Shown: one piece after another, positions 1 through 9,688 of the stretch
Layout of the letters: each line of letters begins with the position of its first letter
How positions within the stretch are numbered: position 1 is the stretch's first letter
Source: Hyphomicrobiales bacterium
GTDB taxonomy: Bacteria > Pseudomonadota > Alphaproteobacteria > Rhizobiales > Rhizobiaceae
Length of the DNA: 64,000 nucleotides
Direction: 5' to 3'
NCBI GenBank assembly: GCA_900469625.1
Contig: UBXV01000016.1
Location: 1-64,000, forward strand
Program-made: the position numbers and the translations under genes
The notes under the pieces: model-generated
What the model was told of the DNA's origin: nothing
The model's database searches: none
What the model saw: only the letters and a program-made list of their open reading frames with translations

Positions 1-127
1 CGCACGCGGGGAGAGGGGACGTGCCCCGATCCCTGCCGGAGGGTAATCCCGGCGAAAGAATGTCAGGGCCCGCGCAAGATCTTACACTCCGCAGGCGTGG
101 AGAAGGCATCGGAGCGCGCCGCATGTC

Positions 128-175
128 CCTTCGCCCCGCTCGCGGGGAGAAGGTGCCGGCAGGCGGATGAGGGGC
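128..175. repeat. Rhizobial-type intergenic palindromic repeat
   Basis: Positions 128-138 and 143-153 form an 11-bp inverted repeat with one mismatch around a CTCG loop, followed by a stretch ending in GGCGGATGAGGGGC. From memory, this hairpin-plus-tail layout (a GGGGAGAAGG arm, then GCCGGCAGG and GGATGAGGGG) matches a dispersed intergenic repeat common in Rhizobiales genomes. It lies just downstream of the SDR gene's stop and may also act as its terminator. A similar GCGGGGAGAGGGG stretch is at positions 6-18. Copy number cannot be judged from one window. Confidence 0.5.
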
Positions 176-207
176 TTGACCGCCACGGCCATCTACACCT
201 GCCGTAC

Positions 208-975
208 TCACGTAATCAGCTGCCCGCCATTGACCTCCAGCACCTGGCCGGTGACGTAGCCGGAAAGGGCATGCGAGGCGAGAAAGAGATAGGCCGGCGC
301 GCAGTCTTCCGCCGTTCCGAGCCTGCCGAGCGGGATCGCCCTGCGTGTCGCCTCCAGCTTTTCCGGCGACGAGTAGCGCTCGTGAAACTCGGTGGTGATG
401 GTGCCGGGCGAGACGCAATTGACCCGGATGCCCTCCGGCGCCAGTTCGCGCGCCAGCGCCTTGGAATAGGTGGAGACGAAGGCCTTGGTCGCCGAATAGA
501 TCGAGGAGCCGGCGCTGCCGCCTGTCAGCGCCGAGATCGACACGGTGTTGACGATTGCCGGATGCGTGCCCTTACGCAACAGCGGCAACAGCGCCCGCGT
601 CATCTCGACGACGGACGTCTGGTTGAGCTGGACGACGGTGCGGTACTGCTCGTCCGTCAGTTCCGCCGCTGGAAAGCGGCCGACCATCGTGCCGGCATTG
701 TTGACGAGGATATCGATGCTGTCGAACCGGCTACGGATCTCGTCCGCCAGCGCCTCGACGCCGCCTTCGGCCAGGAAGTCGGCGGTCGCCACATGCGCCC
801 TGCCCTCGGTCGCGGCCGTCTCCAGGAAATCCGGAAGGGCGCCGATCGTCCGCCCCGCATGCACGAACACATGCGCGCCGCAATCGAGGAACTGGCGCAC
901 CACTTCAAGGCCGATGCCGCGTCCGCCGCCGGTCACCACCACAGTCATGCCCTTGAACAAGGCCGGATGAAACAT
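208..975 (-). CDS. Short-chain dehydrogenase/reductase (SDR)
   Basis: A 255-residue classical SDR, probably a cytoplasmic NAD(P)-dependent oxidoreductase. The cofactor motif TGGGRGIG is at residues 15-22, NNAG at 92-95, and the catalytic set is Ser146 or Ser148, Tyr160 and Lys164 in YSATK. The C-terminal GQVLEVNGG is typical of the FabG-like branch. Substrate is unknown. It is transcribed divergently from the glycerol regulator glpR, and the shared 173-bp gap carries a likely GlpR operator, so it could be in the same regulon; that is inference only. Length is normal for the family. Confidence 0.85.
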   Translation of the reverse strand: MFHPALFKGMTVVVTGGGRGIGLEVVRQFLDCGAHVFVHAGRTIGALPDFLETAATEGRAHVATADFLAEGGVEALADEIRSRFDSIDILVNNAGTMVGRFPAAELTDEQYRTVVQLNQTSVVEMTRALLPLLRKGTHPAIVNTVSISALTGGSAGSSIYSATKAFVSTYSKALARELAPEGIRVNCVSPGTITTEFHERYSSPEKLEATRRAIPLGRLGTAEDCAPAYLFLASHALSGYVTGQVLEVNGGQLIT

Positions 976-1099
976 GTCTTTTCCCTCTTCCCGTCGGTGT
1001 CAAACTCGCCTATCGCCGGGGTGATTGCAACGCGTGCAACCGACATGCCGACGACGAAAGCAGAATCGCCGCAAACGCCGATTTCTGAAATTGCACAGC

Positions 1100-1133
1100 T
1101 TTCGTTTTTGCATATTATGAAAAAAAACGAAAA
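1100..1133. promoter_or_regulatory. Candidate GlpR (DeoR-family) operator upstream of glpR
   Basis: TTTCGTTTTT at 1100-1109 and AAAAACGAAA at 1124-1133 are perfect 10-bp inverted arms with a 14-bp AT-rich spacer, ending 15 bp before the glpR start. TTCG-type half-sites are typical of DeoR-family repressors. The position suggests autoregulation and possibly control of the divergent SDR gene. Confidence 0.55.
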
Positions 1134-1148
1134 CGGGGAGGTTTCGGA

Positions 1149-1913
1149 ATGTATCTGACAGGGCGGCAGGCGGAAATTCTGGAGCTGGCCAAGAACGAAG
1201 GGCGCGTGCTCGTCGAGGAGCTGGCGCAGCGCTTTTCGGTGACGCCGCAGACCATCCGCAAGGACCTCAACGACCTCTGCGACGCCAAGGTCCTCAACCG
1301 CATTCATGGCGGCGCGATCTTCCCGAGTGGCAAGGAAAACGTCAAATACGATGCTCGCCGCCAGATCGCCGCACCGGAGAAACAGGCGATCGGCAGGGCT
1401 GCCGCCGCCCTCATCCCCGACAACGCCTCGCTGTTCATCAACATCGGCACCACCACGGAAGCGGTGGGTGAAGCGCTGCTCGACCACAAGGAATTGATGG
1501 TCATCACCAACAACATCAACGTCGCCAATCACTTGCGCGTCTTCCCGTCTATCGAGGTGGTCATCACCGGCGGCGTCGTGCGCGGCTCGGACGGCGGCAT
1601 CGTCGGCGAGGCGGCCGTCGACTTCATCAAGCAGTTCAAGGTGGACTTCGCCGTCATCGGCGCCTCGGCCATCGACCATGACGGCGCGCTGCTCGATTTC
1701 GATTTTCGCGAAGTGAAAGTCGCCCAGGCGATCATCGCCAATGCCCGACACGTGATCCTCGTTTCCGACTCGACTAAATTCGAAAGAACGGCACCGGTTC
1801 GCATCGGTCATATCTCCCAGGTCCAGACCTTCATCACCGATCGCTGTCTCGTTGAGAACGTGCGGAAAATCTGCGCCGAACAGGACGTTCGACTGATCGA
1901 AACAGAGGCTTGA
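1149..1913 (+). CDS. glpR: DeoR/GlpR-family transcriptional repressor of the glycerol operon
   Basis: A 254-residue DeoR-family regulator. An N-terminal winged HTH (about residues 5-57, including VTPQTIRKDLNDL) is followed by a DeoR C-terminal sugar-phosphate sensor domain (NIGTTTEAVGEAL near residue 100 and a DFDFREVKVAQA segment). In this family the effector of GlpR is glycerol or glycerol-3-phosphate. The ATG at 1149 is preceded by GGGGAGG at 1135-1141. It lies directly upstream of glpD on the same strand, 131 bp apart, with TTCG repeats in both upstream regions, supporting control of glpD and the transporter genes. Confidence 0.85.
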   Translation: MYLTGRQAEILELAKNEGRVLVEELAQRFSVTPQTIRKDLNDLCDAKVLNRIHGGAIFPSGKENVKYDARRQIAAPEKQAIGRAAAALIPDNASLFINIGTTTEAVGEALLDHKELMVITNNINVANHLRVFPSIEVVITGGVVRGSDGGIVGEAAVDFIKQFKVDFAVIGASAIDHDGALLDFDFREVKVAQAIIANARHVILVSDSTKFERTAPVRIGHISQVQTFITDRCLVENVRKICAEQDVRLIETEA

Positions 1914-1940
1914 GAAACGCTTTTTTAGACGATCCTGAGA

Positions 1941-1998
1941 TTCGCCCAACATTCGTTTGACATTCGATATATTTTCGCTTTAACTGATTTCGCTTTCG
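1941..1998 (+). promoter_or_regulatory. glpD promoter with 11-bp phased TTCG repeats
   Basis: TTCG occurs at 1941, 1952, 1963 and 1974, exactly 11 bp apart, and again at 1989 and 1995. A consensus -35 TTGACA lies at 1957-1962 inside the array, with a weak -10 TTTAAC at 1979-1984 (16-bp spacing). Half-sites on one face of the helix, overlapping the core promoter, fit repression by the adjacent DeoR-type GlpR. Confidence 0.55.
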
Positions 1999-2044
1999 CG
2001 ACTGCATCAATTTGTGCATTGCGAAATGCGGGAGGGGAAAAGCA

Positions 2045-3562
2045 GTGGCAGAGCAGGCAATCTTCGACGTCTTCATCATCGGCGGCGGCATCAACGGATG
2101 CGGCATTGCGCGTGATGCGGTCGGTCGGGGATACTCCGTTGCGCTCGCCGAAATGAACGACTTCGCCTCCGGCACGTCGTCGGGCTCGACCAAGCTCATC
2201 CATGGCGGCTTGCGCTACCTCGAACATTACGAATTCCGCCTGGTGCGCGAAGCGCTGATGGAGCGCGAAGTGCTCTGGGCGATGGCACCGCATGTCATCT
2301 GGCCGATGCGTTTCGTACTGCCCTACCACAAGGGCGGCCCACGCCCGGCCTGGCTCATCCGCCTCGGCCTGTTCCTCTACGATCATATCGGCGGCCGCAA
2401 GCTGCTGCCCGCAACGGCCACGCTCGACATGACGCGCGACCCGGCGGGCAAGCCGCTGAAGCGGCTGTTCACCAAGGCTTTCGAATATTCCGACGGCTGG
2501 GTCAACGATGCCCGCCTGGTGGTGCTCAACGCTCGCGATGCCGCCAACCGCGGGGCAAAGATCATGGCGCGCACCCGCGTCATCTCGGCCAAGCGCGACA
2601 ACGGCACCTGGGCGATCGAAACCGAAGATGCAGCAACCGGCGAGCGTCGGCAGATCCGGGCGCGCATGCTGGTCAATGCCGCCGGCCCCTGGGTCGACGC
2701 GGTGCTTGCAGGCGCGCTCGGCAAGAATGACGTGCACAATGTGCGCCTGGTTCAGGGCAGCCACATCGTCGTGCGCAAGAAGTTCACCGACCCCCGCGCC
2801 TATTTCTTCCAGAATCCGGATGGCCGGATCATGTTTGCAATCCCTTACGAGGACGATTTCACGCTGATCGGCACTACCGATCGCGACTACGCAGGCAATC
2901 CGGCCGAGGTGCGGATCAGCGACGCCGAGGTCGATTATCTCTGCAAGGCGGCGAGCGAGTATTTCCTGGAGCCGGTGGAGAAGGACGACATCGTCTGGAC
3001 CTATTCCGCCGTGCGTCCGCTGTTTGACGACGGCGCCAGCAAGGCGCAGGAGGCGACCCGCGACTACGTCCTGCGCGTCGAAGGCGACAGGACTGCCGCA
3101 CCGCTCCTGAATGTCTTCGGCGGCAAGCTGACGACCTATCGTCGCCTGAGCGAATCCGCGCTCGAAAAGATCGGCGAGGCGATCGGCGTCAAGGGCGCCA
3201 AATGGACGGCCGGATCGAGCCTGCCCGGCGGGGATTTCCCGGCCAAGGGCTATGCCGACGAAGTCGCCAAGCTTCACAAGACCTATCCGTTCCTTGCCGC
3301 CGGCCACGTGCGCCGGCTGGTGCGCCTCTACGGCACGCGTGCCACAGCACTGCTTGGGTCGGCATCGAGCGAGGCGGCGCTCGGCCGCCATTTCGGCGCC
3401 GACCTCTATGAGGCGGAAGTGAAGTGGCTGATCGCTGAGGAGTGGGCCCGGCACGCCGAGGACGTGCTGTGGCGGCGCACCAAACTGGGATTGAAGCTGA
3501 CGCCCGGCGAGGCGGCGGCGCTGGAGGAATACATGCGGGGCGCGGCCAACGCCGCCGCCTGA
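2045..3562 (+). CDS. glpD: Aerobic glycerol-3-phosphate dehydrogenase (FAD)
   Basis: A 505-residue FAD enzyme that oxidises sn-glycerol-3-phosphate to dihydroxyacetone phosphate and passes electrons to quinone at the inner membrane. The dinucleotide fold GGGINGCG is at residues 13-20, followed by the family segment GSTKLIHGGLRYLEH; the C-terminal half has the DAO-C domain. I chose the GTG at 2045 because GGGAGGGG lies at 2030-2037; an in-frame upstream start at 2012 would run over this site. It opens a seven-gene block with the glycerol ABC transporter. Glycerol kinase, needed to make its substrate from glycerol, is not nearby. Confidence 0.93.
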   Translation: MAEQAIFDVFIIGGGINGCGIARDAVGRGYSVALAEMNDFASGTSSGSTKLIHGGLRYLEHYEFRLVREALMEREVLWAMAPHVIWPMRFVLPYHKGGPRPAWLIRLGLFLYDHIGGRKLLPATATLDMTRDPAGKPLKRLFTKAFEYSDGWVNDARLVVLNARDAANRGAKIMARTRVISAKRDNGTWAIETEDAATGERRQIRARMLVNAAGPWVDAVLAGALGKNDVHNVRLVQGSHIVVRKKFTDPRAYFFQNPDGRIMFAIPYEDDFTLIGTTDRDYAGNPAEVRISDAEVDYLCKAASEYFLEPVEKDDIVWTYSAVRPLFDDGASKAQEATRDYVLRVEGDRTAAPLLNVFGGKLTTYRRLSESALEKIGEAIGVKGAKWTAGSSLPGGDFPAKGYADEVAKLHKTYPFLAAGHVRRLVRLYGTRATALLGSASSEAALGRHFGADLYEAEVKWLIAEEWARHAEDVLWRRTKLGLKLTPGEAAALEEYMRGAANAAA

Positions 3563-3613
3563 GGCCCCCGCATTCTGGAATGCCGATGGCTGGGTGGAAC
3601 ACCGGAGAATTCA

Positions 3614-4684
3614 ATGCTTGAAATGAAGAAGATATCCAAGGTCGTGGGTGGGGAGACGCATATCCACCCGACCGACCTTGTGCTGGAAAGGGGGTCGCTC
3701 AACGTGCTGCTCGGCCCGACGCTTTCCGGCAAGACGTCGCTGATGCGGCTGATGGCGGGGCTCGACAAACCGGCCTCCGGCTCGCTGATCTTCGACGGCA
3801 CCGACGTCACCGGCCTGCCGGTGCAGAAGCGTTCCGTGGCCATGGTCTACCAGCAGTTCATCAACTACCCGTCGATGACCGTCTACGAAAACATCGCCTC
3901 GCCGATGCGCATCAAGGGCACGGACGCAGCCACGATCGACCGCGAAGTGCGCAAGGCCGCCGAACTGCTGAAGCTCACGCCCTATCTCGACCGCACGCCG
4001 CTCAGCCTCTCCGGCGGCCAGCAGCAGCGCACGGCGCTGGCGCGCGCCATCGTCAAGAATGCCGATCTGGTGCTGCTTGACGAGCCGCTCGCCAATCTCG
4101 ACTACAAGCTGCGCGAGGAATTGCGCGAGGAACTGCCGAAGATCTTCTCCGCCTCCGGCGCGATCTTCGTCTATGCGACGACCGAGCCGTCGGAAGCGCT
4201 GCTTCTCGGCGGCAATACCGCGGCACTCAGCCAGGGCCGCATCACCCAGTTCGGCAAGACCATCGACGTGTATCGCCGCCCGGTCGACCTGGTGACGGCG
4301 CGCACCTTCGCCGATCCGCCCCTGAATACGATCGAGCTCGTCAAGTCCGGCTCGATCTTCGCCTTCGACGGCAAGCCCGTGCTGTCGGTCCCGGCCCATC
4401 TCTCGGCACTGCCGGACGGCCCCTGCACGGTCGCCTTCCAGCCGCACCACCTGTCGTTCCAGGCGCCGTTCGACGGCGCCATGCCGCTGACGGTCAAGAC
4501 GGCAATTTCGGAAATCGCCGGCTCCGAAAGCTTCATTCACGTCGGCTTTTCCGGCGCGCGCTGGGTCATGCTGGCGCCGGGCATCCACGACATCGAACCG
4601 GACGCAACCCTGAACGTGTTCGTCGACACCCGTCACCTGATGGCCTTCGGGCCGGATGGGCGCGCGATCGGCGAAACGACCTGA
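3614..4684 (+). CDS. glpS: Glycerol ABC transporter ATP-binding protein 1
   Basis: A 356-residue ATPase of the MalK/UgpC type with a C-terminal TOBE/OB extension. Walker A is GPTLSGKT (34-41), the signature LSGGQ (132-136) is intact, and Walker B is LVLLDEP (152-158) with the catalytic Glu157. The H-loop His is missing: YATTEPSEA puts Thr190 where the family has the His of THD. It is paired with glpT, also 356 residues, whose defects are complementary. Named after the rhizobial glpSTPQUV genes. The gap from glpD is 51 bp, from which I infer the same operon. Confidence 0.88.
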   Translation: MLEMKKISKVVGGETHIHPTDLVLERGSLNVLLGPTLSGKTSLMRLMAGLDKPASGSLIFDGTDVTGLPVQKRSVAMVYQQFINYPSMTVYENIASPMRIKGTDAATIDREVRKAAELLKLTPYLDRTPLSLSGGQQQRTALARAIVKNADLVLLDEPLANLDYKLREELREELPKIFSASGAIFVYATTEPSEALLLGGNTAALSQGRITQFGKTIDVYRRPVDLVTARTFADPPLNTIELVKSGSIFAFDGKPVLSVPAHLSALPDGPCTVAFQPHHLSFQAPFDGAMPLTVKTAISEIAGSESFIHVGFSGARWVMLAPGIHDIEPDATLNVFVDTRHLMAFGPDGRAIGETT

Positions 4685-4706
4685 GGAGGCGCTGGGAGGA
4701 AAGACA

Positions 4707-5777
<1,071 letters not shown>

Positions 5778-5779
5778 TC

Positions 5780-6646
5780 ATGGAAAAGACCTGGAACAAC
5801 AAGGCCTGGTTCATGGTCCTGCCGGTGCTGGTGCTCGTCGCCTTCTCGGCGGTGATCCCGCTGATGACGGTGGTCAACTATTCGGTTCAGGACACCTTCG
5901 GCAACAACGAGTTCTTCTGGGCCGGCACCGACTGGTATGTGGACGTCCTGACCTCCGACCGCTTCTGGGACGCGCTCACGCGCAACCTGGTCTTCTCGGC
6001 GATCATCCTTGCGATCGAAATCCCGCTCGGCATCATCATCGCGCTCAACATGCCGAAGAAGGGCCTCGGCGTGCCTGTGTGCCTCGTACTGATGGCCTTG
6101 CCGCTGCTGATCCCGTGGAACGTCGTCGGCACCATCTGGCAGGTCTTCGGTCGCGTCGACATCGGCCTGCTCGGCCACACGCTGGAAGCGATAGGGATCA
6201 ACTACAACTACGTGCAGAACCCGATCGATGCCTGGGTGACGCTGATCGTCATGGACGTCTGGCACTGGACGAGCCTCGTCGTGCTGCTCTGCTATGCCGG
6301 TCTCGTCTCGATCCCGGACGCCTATTACCAGGCGGCCAAGATCGACGGCGCCTCGCGCTGGTCGGTGTTCCGCTACATCCAGCTGCCGAAGATGAAGCGC
6401 GTTCTGCTGATCGCCTTCCTGCTGCGCTTCATGGACTCATTCATGATCTACACCGAGCCCTTCGTCGTTACCGGCGGCGGCCCCGGCAACTCCACCACCT
6501 TCCTGTCGATCGACCTCGTCAAAATGGCCATCGGCCAGTTCGACCTCGGTCCGGCGGCAGCCCTATCGATCATCTACTTCCTCATCATCCTGCTGCTCTC
6601 GTGGATCTTCTACACCGTGATGACCACGAGCGACGCGCAGAGCTGA
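5780..6646 (+). CDS. glpP: Glycerol ABC transporter permease 1
   Basis: A 288-residue inner-membrane permease of the MalF/UgpA type with about six hydrophobic segments. The coupling EAA loop is visible as QAAKIDGASRWSVFRYIQLP at about residues 189-208, which would contact the ATPase subunits. It starts two bases after the glpT stop, suggesting translational coupling. It forms the pore with glpQ for glycerol entry. Confidence 0.88.
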   Translation: MEKTWNNKAWFMVLPVLVLVAFSAVIPLMTVVNYSVQDTFGNNEFFWAGTDWYVDVLTSDRFWDALTRNLVFSAIILAIEIPLGIIIALNMPKKGLGVPVCLVLMALPLLIPWNVVGTIWQVFGRVDIGLLGHTLEAIGINYNYVQNPIDAWVTLIVMDVWHWTSLVVLLCYAGLVSIPDAYYQAAKIDGASRWSVFRYIQLPKMKRVLLIAFLLRFMDSFMIYTEPFVVTGGGPGNSTTFLSIDLVKMAIGQFDLGPAAALSIIYFLIILLLSWIFYTVMTTSDAQS

Positions 6647-6666
6647 ACCGGGAGGGAGGAGAGACA

Positions 6667-7491
6667 ATGAACACGACCAAAGCACCGCTTTCGCAACGCC
6701 TGTCCTTTCTGGTTCCGACGATCTACATCGTCTTCCTGCTGTTGCCGATCTACTGGCTCGTCAACATGAGCTTCAAGGAAACGAGCGAGATCCTCAGCAC
6801 GTTTTCGCTGTGGCCGCAGAACCCGACGCTGCGCAACTACATGGTGATCTTCACCGACCCGTCTTGGTACAAGGGCTATATCAACTCGATCATCTACGTG
6901 GTCATGAACACGGTGATCTCGGTTTCGGTGGCGCTGCCGGCGGCCTACGCCTTCTCGCGCTACCGCTTCCTCGGCGACAAGCACCTGTTCTTCTGGCTGC
7001 TCACCAACCGAATGGCGCCGCCGGCCGTTTTCGCCCTGCCGTTCTTCCAGCTCTATTCGGCCTTCGGCCTGATCGACACGCACATCGCGGTCGCACTGGC
7101 TCACTGCCTGTTCAACGTGCCGCTGGCGGTCTGGATTCTCGAAGGCTTCATGTCCGGCGTGCCGAAGGAGATCGACGAAACGGCCTATATCGACGGCTAC
7201 TCGTTCCCGCGCTTCTTCGTGAAGATCTTCACGCCGCTGATCGCGTCCGGCATCGGTGTCGCGGCCTTCTTCTGCTTCATGTTCTCCTGGGTCGAGCTGC
7301 TGCTCGCCCGCACGCTGACGACCACGGCCGCCAAGCCGATCGCCGCGATCATGACCCGCACAGTCTCGGCCTCCGGGCTCGACTGGGGCGTGCTGGCGGC
7401 CGCCGGCGTGCTGACCATCATCCCCGGTGCGCTCGTCATCTATTTCGTGCGCAACTACATCGCCAAGGGCTTTGCCCTGGGCCGCGTCTAA
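6667..7491 (+). CDS. glpQ: Glycerol ABC transporter permease 2
   Basis: A 274-residue permease of the MalG/UgpE type. The N-terminal segment PTIYIVFLLLPIYWLVNMSF is the first membrane helix, and the EAA loop EIDETAYIDGYSFPRFF lies about two thirds along. The ATG at 6667 follows GGGAGGAGAG at 6652-6661. An in-frame extension to 6079 would overlap glpP completely and is rejected. Partner of glpP. Not the E. coli phosphodiesterase GlpQ. Confidence 0.88.
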   Translation: MNTTKAPLSQRLSFLVPTIYIVFLLLPIYWLVNMSFKETSEILSTFSLWPQNPTLRNYMVIFTDPSWYKGYINSIIYVVMNTVISVSVALPAAYAFSRYRFLGDKHLFFWLLTNRMAPPAVFALPFFQLYSAFGLIDTHIAVALAHCLFNVPLAVWILEGFMSGVPKEIDETAYIDGYSFPRFFVKIFTPLIASGIGVAAFFCFMFSWVELLLARTLTTTAAKPIAAIMTRTVSASGLDWGVLAAAGVLTIIPGALVIYFVRNYIAKGFALGRV

Positions 7492-7503
7492 AGGAGCTTC
7501 GTC

Positions 7504-7785
7504 ATGAATTTCTCATGGATGGCATGGACGCTGCCGACGGCCCTGTTCTTCATCACCATCGCGCTGCTGCTCGTCGGCATGGCGGTGTGGGAATATGTCT
7601 CGCCGGGCGGCAACCCGCGCGTCGGCATCCTGCGCTTCGAAACGACGCGCGGCGACAGGCTTTTCGTATCGCTGCTCGGCAGCGCCTTCATTCACCTCGC
7701 GTGGCTCGGCCTTGGCGGACCAAACCTCTGGTGGGCTCTCGCCCTCTCGGTTGTCTATGCCATCGGCGTCTTCCGCTACGTGTGA
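7504..7785 (+). CDS. glpU: Small membrane protein of the glycerol transporter (DUF2160)
   Basis: A 93-residue protein with three hydrophobic stretches (about 3-28, 53-69 and 71-90) and no catalytic motif. DUF2160 proteins are found in rhizobial glycerol ABC operons between the permease and the binding protein, which is its position here (12 bp after glpQ). Its role is not established; an accessory membrane subunit is the obvious guess. The start ATG follows AAGGAGC at 7491-7497. Confidence 0.8.
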   Translation: MNFSWMAWTLPTALFFITIALLLVGMAVWEYVSPGGNPRVGILRFETTRGDRLFVSLLGSAFIHLAWLGLGGPNLWWALALSVVYAIGVFRYV

Positions 7786-7862
7786 GGTGAACGGACTGGG
7801 GGGCGGGAAGGGCCCCTCGAAACTGCAATGGACGCAATCGCAAAACCCAAAGGGAGGAAATT

Positions 7863-9584
7863 ATGCGACGGCACCTTTTGACAACGACGGCAGTCATGCT
7901 GCTGGCTTTCACCGGCTCGGCCTTTGCCGGCATGGACGAGGCCAAGAAGTTCCTCGACAGCGAGATCGGCGACATGTCGGCGCTCGACCGCGCCGGCCAG
8001 GAAGCGGAAATGCAGTGGTTCGTCGATGCGGCAAAGCCCTTTGCCGGCATGGACATCAAGGTCGTTTCCGAAACGATCACCACCCATGAATACGAATCGA
8101 AGACCCTCGCCAAGGCGTTTTCCGACATCACCGGCATCAAGATCACCCATGACCTGATCGGTGAAGGCGACGTCGTCGAAAAGCTGCAGACGCAGATGCA
8201 GTCGGGCGAAAACGTCTATGACGCGTACATCAATGACTCCGACCTCATCGGCACCCATTGGCGCTACCAGCAGGCCCGCAACCTGACGGACTGGATGACC
8301 AACGAAGGCAAGGACGTCACCAACCCGAACCTCGACATCGACGACTTCATCGGCAAGTCCTTCACGACAGCGCCCGACGGCAAGCTCTACCAGCTGCCCG
8401 ACCAGCAGTTCGCCAACCTCTACTGGTTCCGCTACGACTGGTTCAACGACGAGAAGAACAAGGCCGACTTCAAGGCGAAGTACGGCTACGACCTCGGCGT
8501 TCCGGTCAACTGGTCGGCCTATGAGGATATCGCCGAGTTCTTCACCGGCCGCGAGATCGACGGCAAGAAGGTCTTCGGCCACATGGACTACGGCAAGAAG
8601 GACCCGTCGCTCGGCTGGCGCTTCACCGACGCCTGGCTGTCGATGGCCGGCAACGGCGACAAGGGCATCCCGAACGGCAAGCCGGTCGACGAATGGGGCA
8701 TCAAGGTCGACGAGAATTCGCGTCCGGTCGGCTCCTGCGTTGCCCGCGGTGGCGACACCAACGGCCCGGCCGCCGTCTACTCCATCCAGAAATACCTCGA
8801 CTGGATGAAGGCCTATGCACCGGCTGCCGCCCAGGGCATGACCTTCTCGGAATCCGGACCGGTGCCGTCGCAGGGCGAAGTCGCCCAGCAGATGTTCACC
8901 TACACGGCGTTCACCGCCGACTTCGTCAAGCCGGGCCTGCCCGTCGTCAACGAGGACGGCACGCCGAAGTGGCGCTTCGCTCCGAGCCCGCACGGCGTCT
9001 ACTGGAAGGACGGCATGAAGCTCGGCTACCAGGACGCCGGTTCCTGGACGCTGCTGAAGTCCACGCCTGAGGATCGCGCCAAGGCCGCTTGGCTCTATGC
9101 GCAGTTCGTCACCTCGAAGACCGTCGACGTGAAGAAGAGCCATGTCGGCCTGACCTTCATTCGCCAGTCGACACTCGATCACAAGAGCTTCACCGACCGC
9201 GCGCCGAAGCTCGGCGGCCTGATCGAGTTCTACCGTTCGCCGGCCCGCCTGCAATGGTCGCCGACCGGCACGAACGTTCCTGACTATCCGAAGCTCGCAC
9301 AGCTTTGGTGGCAGGCGATCGGCGATGCATCCTCCGGCGCGAAAACCGCCCAGGAAGCGATGGACTCGCTTTGCGCCGAACAGGAAAAGGTGATGCAGCG
9401 CCTGGAACGCGCCGGCATCCAGGGTGACATCGGTCCGAAGCTCGCCGAGGAACACGACCTCGAATACTGGAACAAGGATGCCGTTTCCAAGGGCAACCTC
9501 GCTCCGCAGCTGAAGATCGAGAACGAGAAGGACAAGCCCCAGACCGTCAACTACGACGAGCTGGTCAAGAGCTGGCAGAAGTAA
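7863..9584 (+). CDS. glpV: Glycerol ABC transporter periplasmic binding protein
   Basis: A 573-residue secreted solute-binding protein of the extracellular family 1 type. The signal peptide is about residues 1-22 (RRHLLTTTAVMLLAFTGSAFA, cleavage after AFA). It is longer than the usual 400-450 residues of sugar-binding proteins, as is known for this glycerol-type family. GGGAGGA at 7851-7857 supports the ATG at 7863. The 77-bp gap after glpU is the longest between the transporter genes, a plausible place for an extra mRNA start or processing site that would raise binding-protein levels. Last gene of the block. Confidence 0.9.
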   Translation: MRRHLLTTTAVMLLAFTGSAFAGMDEAKKFLDSEIGDMSALDRAGQEAEMQWFVDAAKPFAGMDIKVVSETITTHEYESKTLAKAFSDITGIKITHDLIGEGDVVEKLQTQMQSGENVYDAYINDSDLIGTHWRYQQARNLTDWMTNEGKDVTNPNLDIDDFIGKSFTTAPDGKLYQLPDQQFANLYWFRYDWFNDEKNKADFKAKYGYDLGVPVNWSAYEDIAEFFTGREIDGKKVFGHMDYGKKDPSLGWRFTDAWLSMAGNGDKGIPNGKPVDEWGIKVDENSRPVGSCVARGGDTNGPAAVYSIQKYLDWMKAYAPAAAQGMTFSESGPVPSQGEVAQQMFTYTAFTADFVKPGLPVVNEDGTPKWRFAPSPHGVYWKDGMKLGYQDAGSWTLLKSTPEDRAKAAWLYAQFVTSKTVDVKKSHVGLTFIRQSTLDHKSFTDRAPKLGGLIEFYRSPARLQWSPTGTNVPDYPKLAQLWWQAIGDASSGAKTAQEAMDSLCAEQEKVMQRLERAGIQGDIGPKLAEEHDLEYWNKDAVSKGNLAPQLKIENEKDKPQTVNYDELVKSWQK

Positions 9585-9598
9585 CATCCCCAAGACGA

Positions 9599-9670
9599 CG
9601 GCCGCCCGTGAAAGCGGGCGGCCGAAAGACCAGGAGATGCGGCACCGGGGTCGGCAACGGCCCCGGTTTT
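9599..9670 (+). terminator. Terminator region after glpV
   Basis: Two hairpins follow the glpV stop. The first is a perfect 10-bp stem, CGGCCGCCCG (9599-9608) with CGGGCGGCCG (9615-9624). The second has arms ACCGGGG (9644-9650) and CCCCGGT (9661-9667) followed by TTTT. They separate the glycerol operon from the convergent MFS gene. Confidence 0.7.
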
Positions 9671-9688
9671 CCGTTGCCTGAAAGCCGA

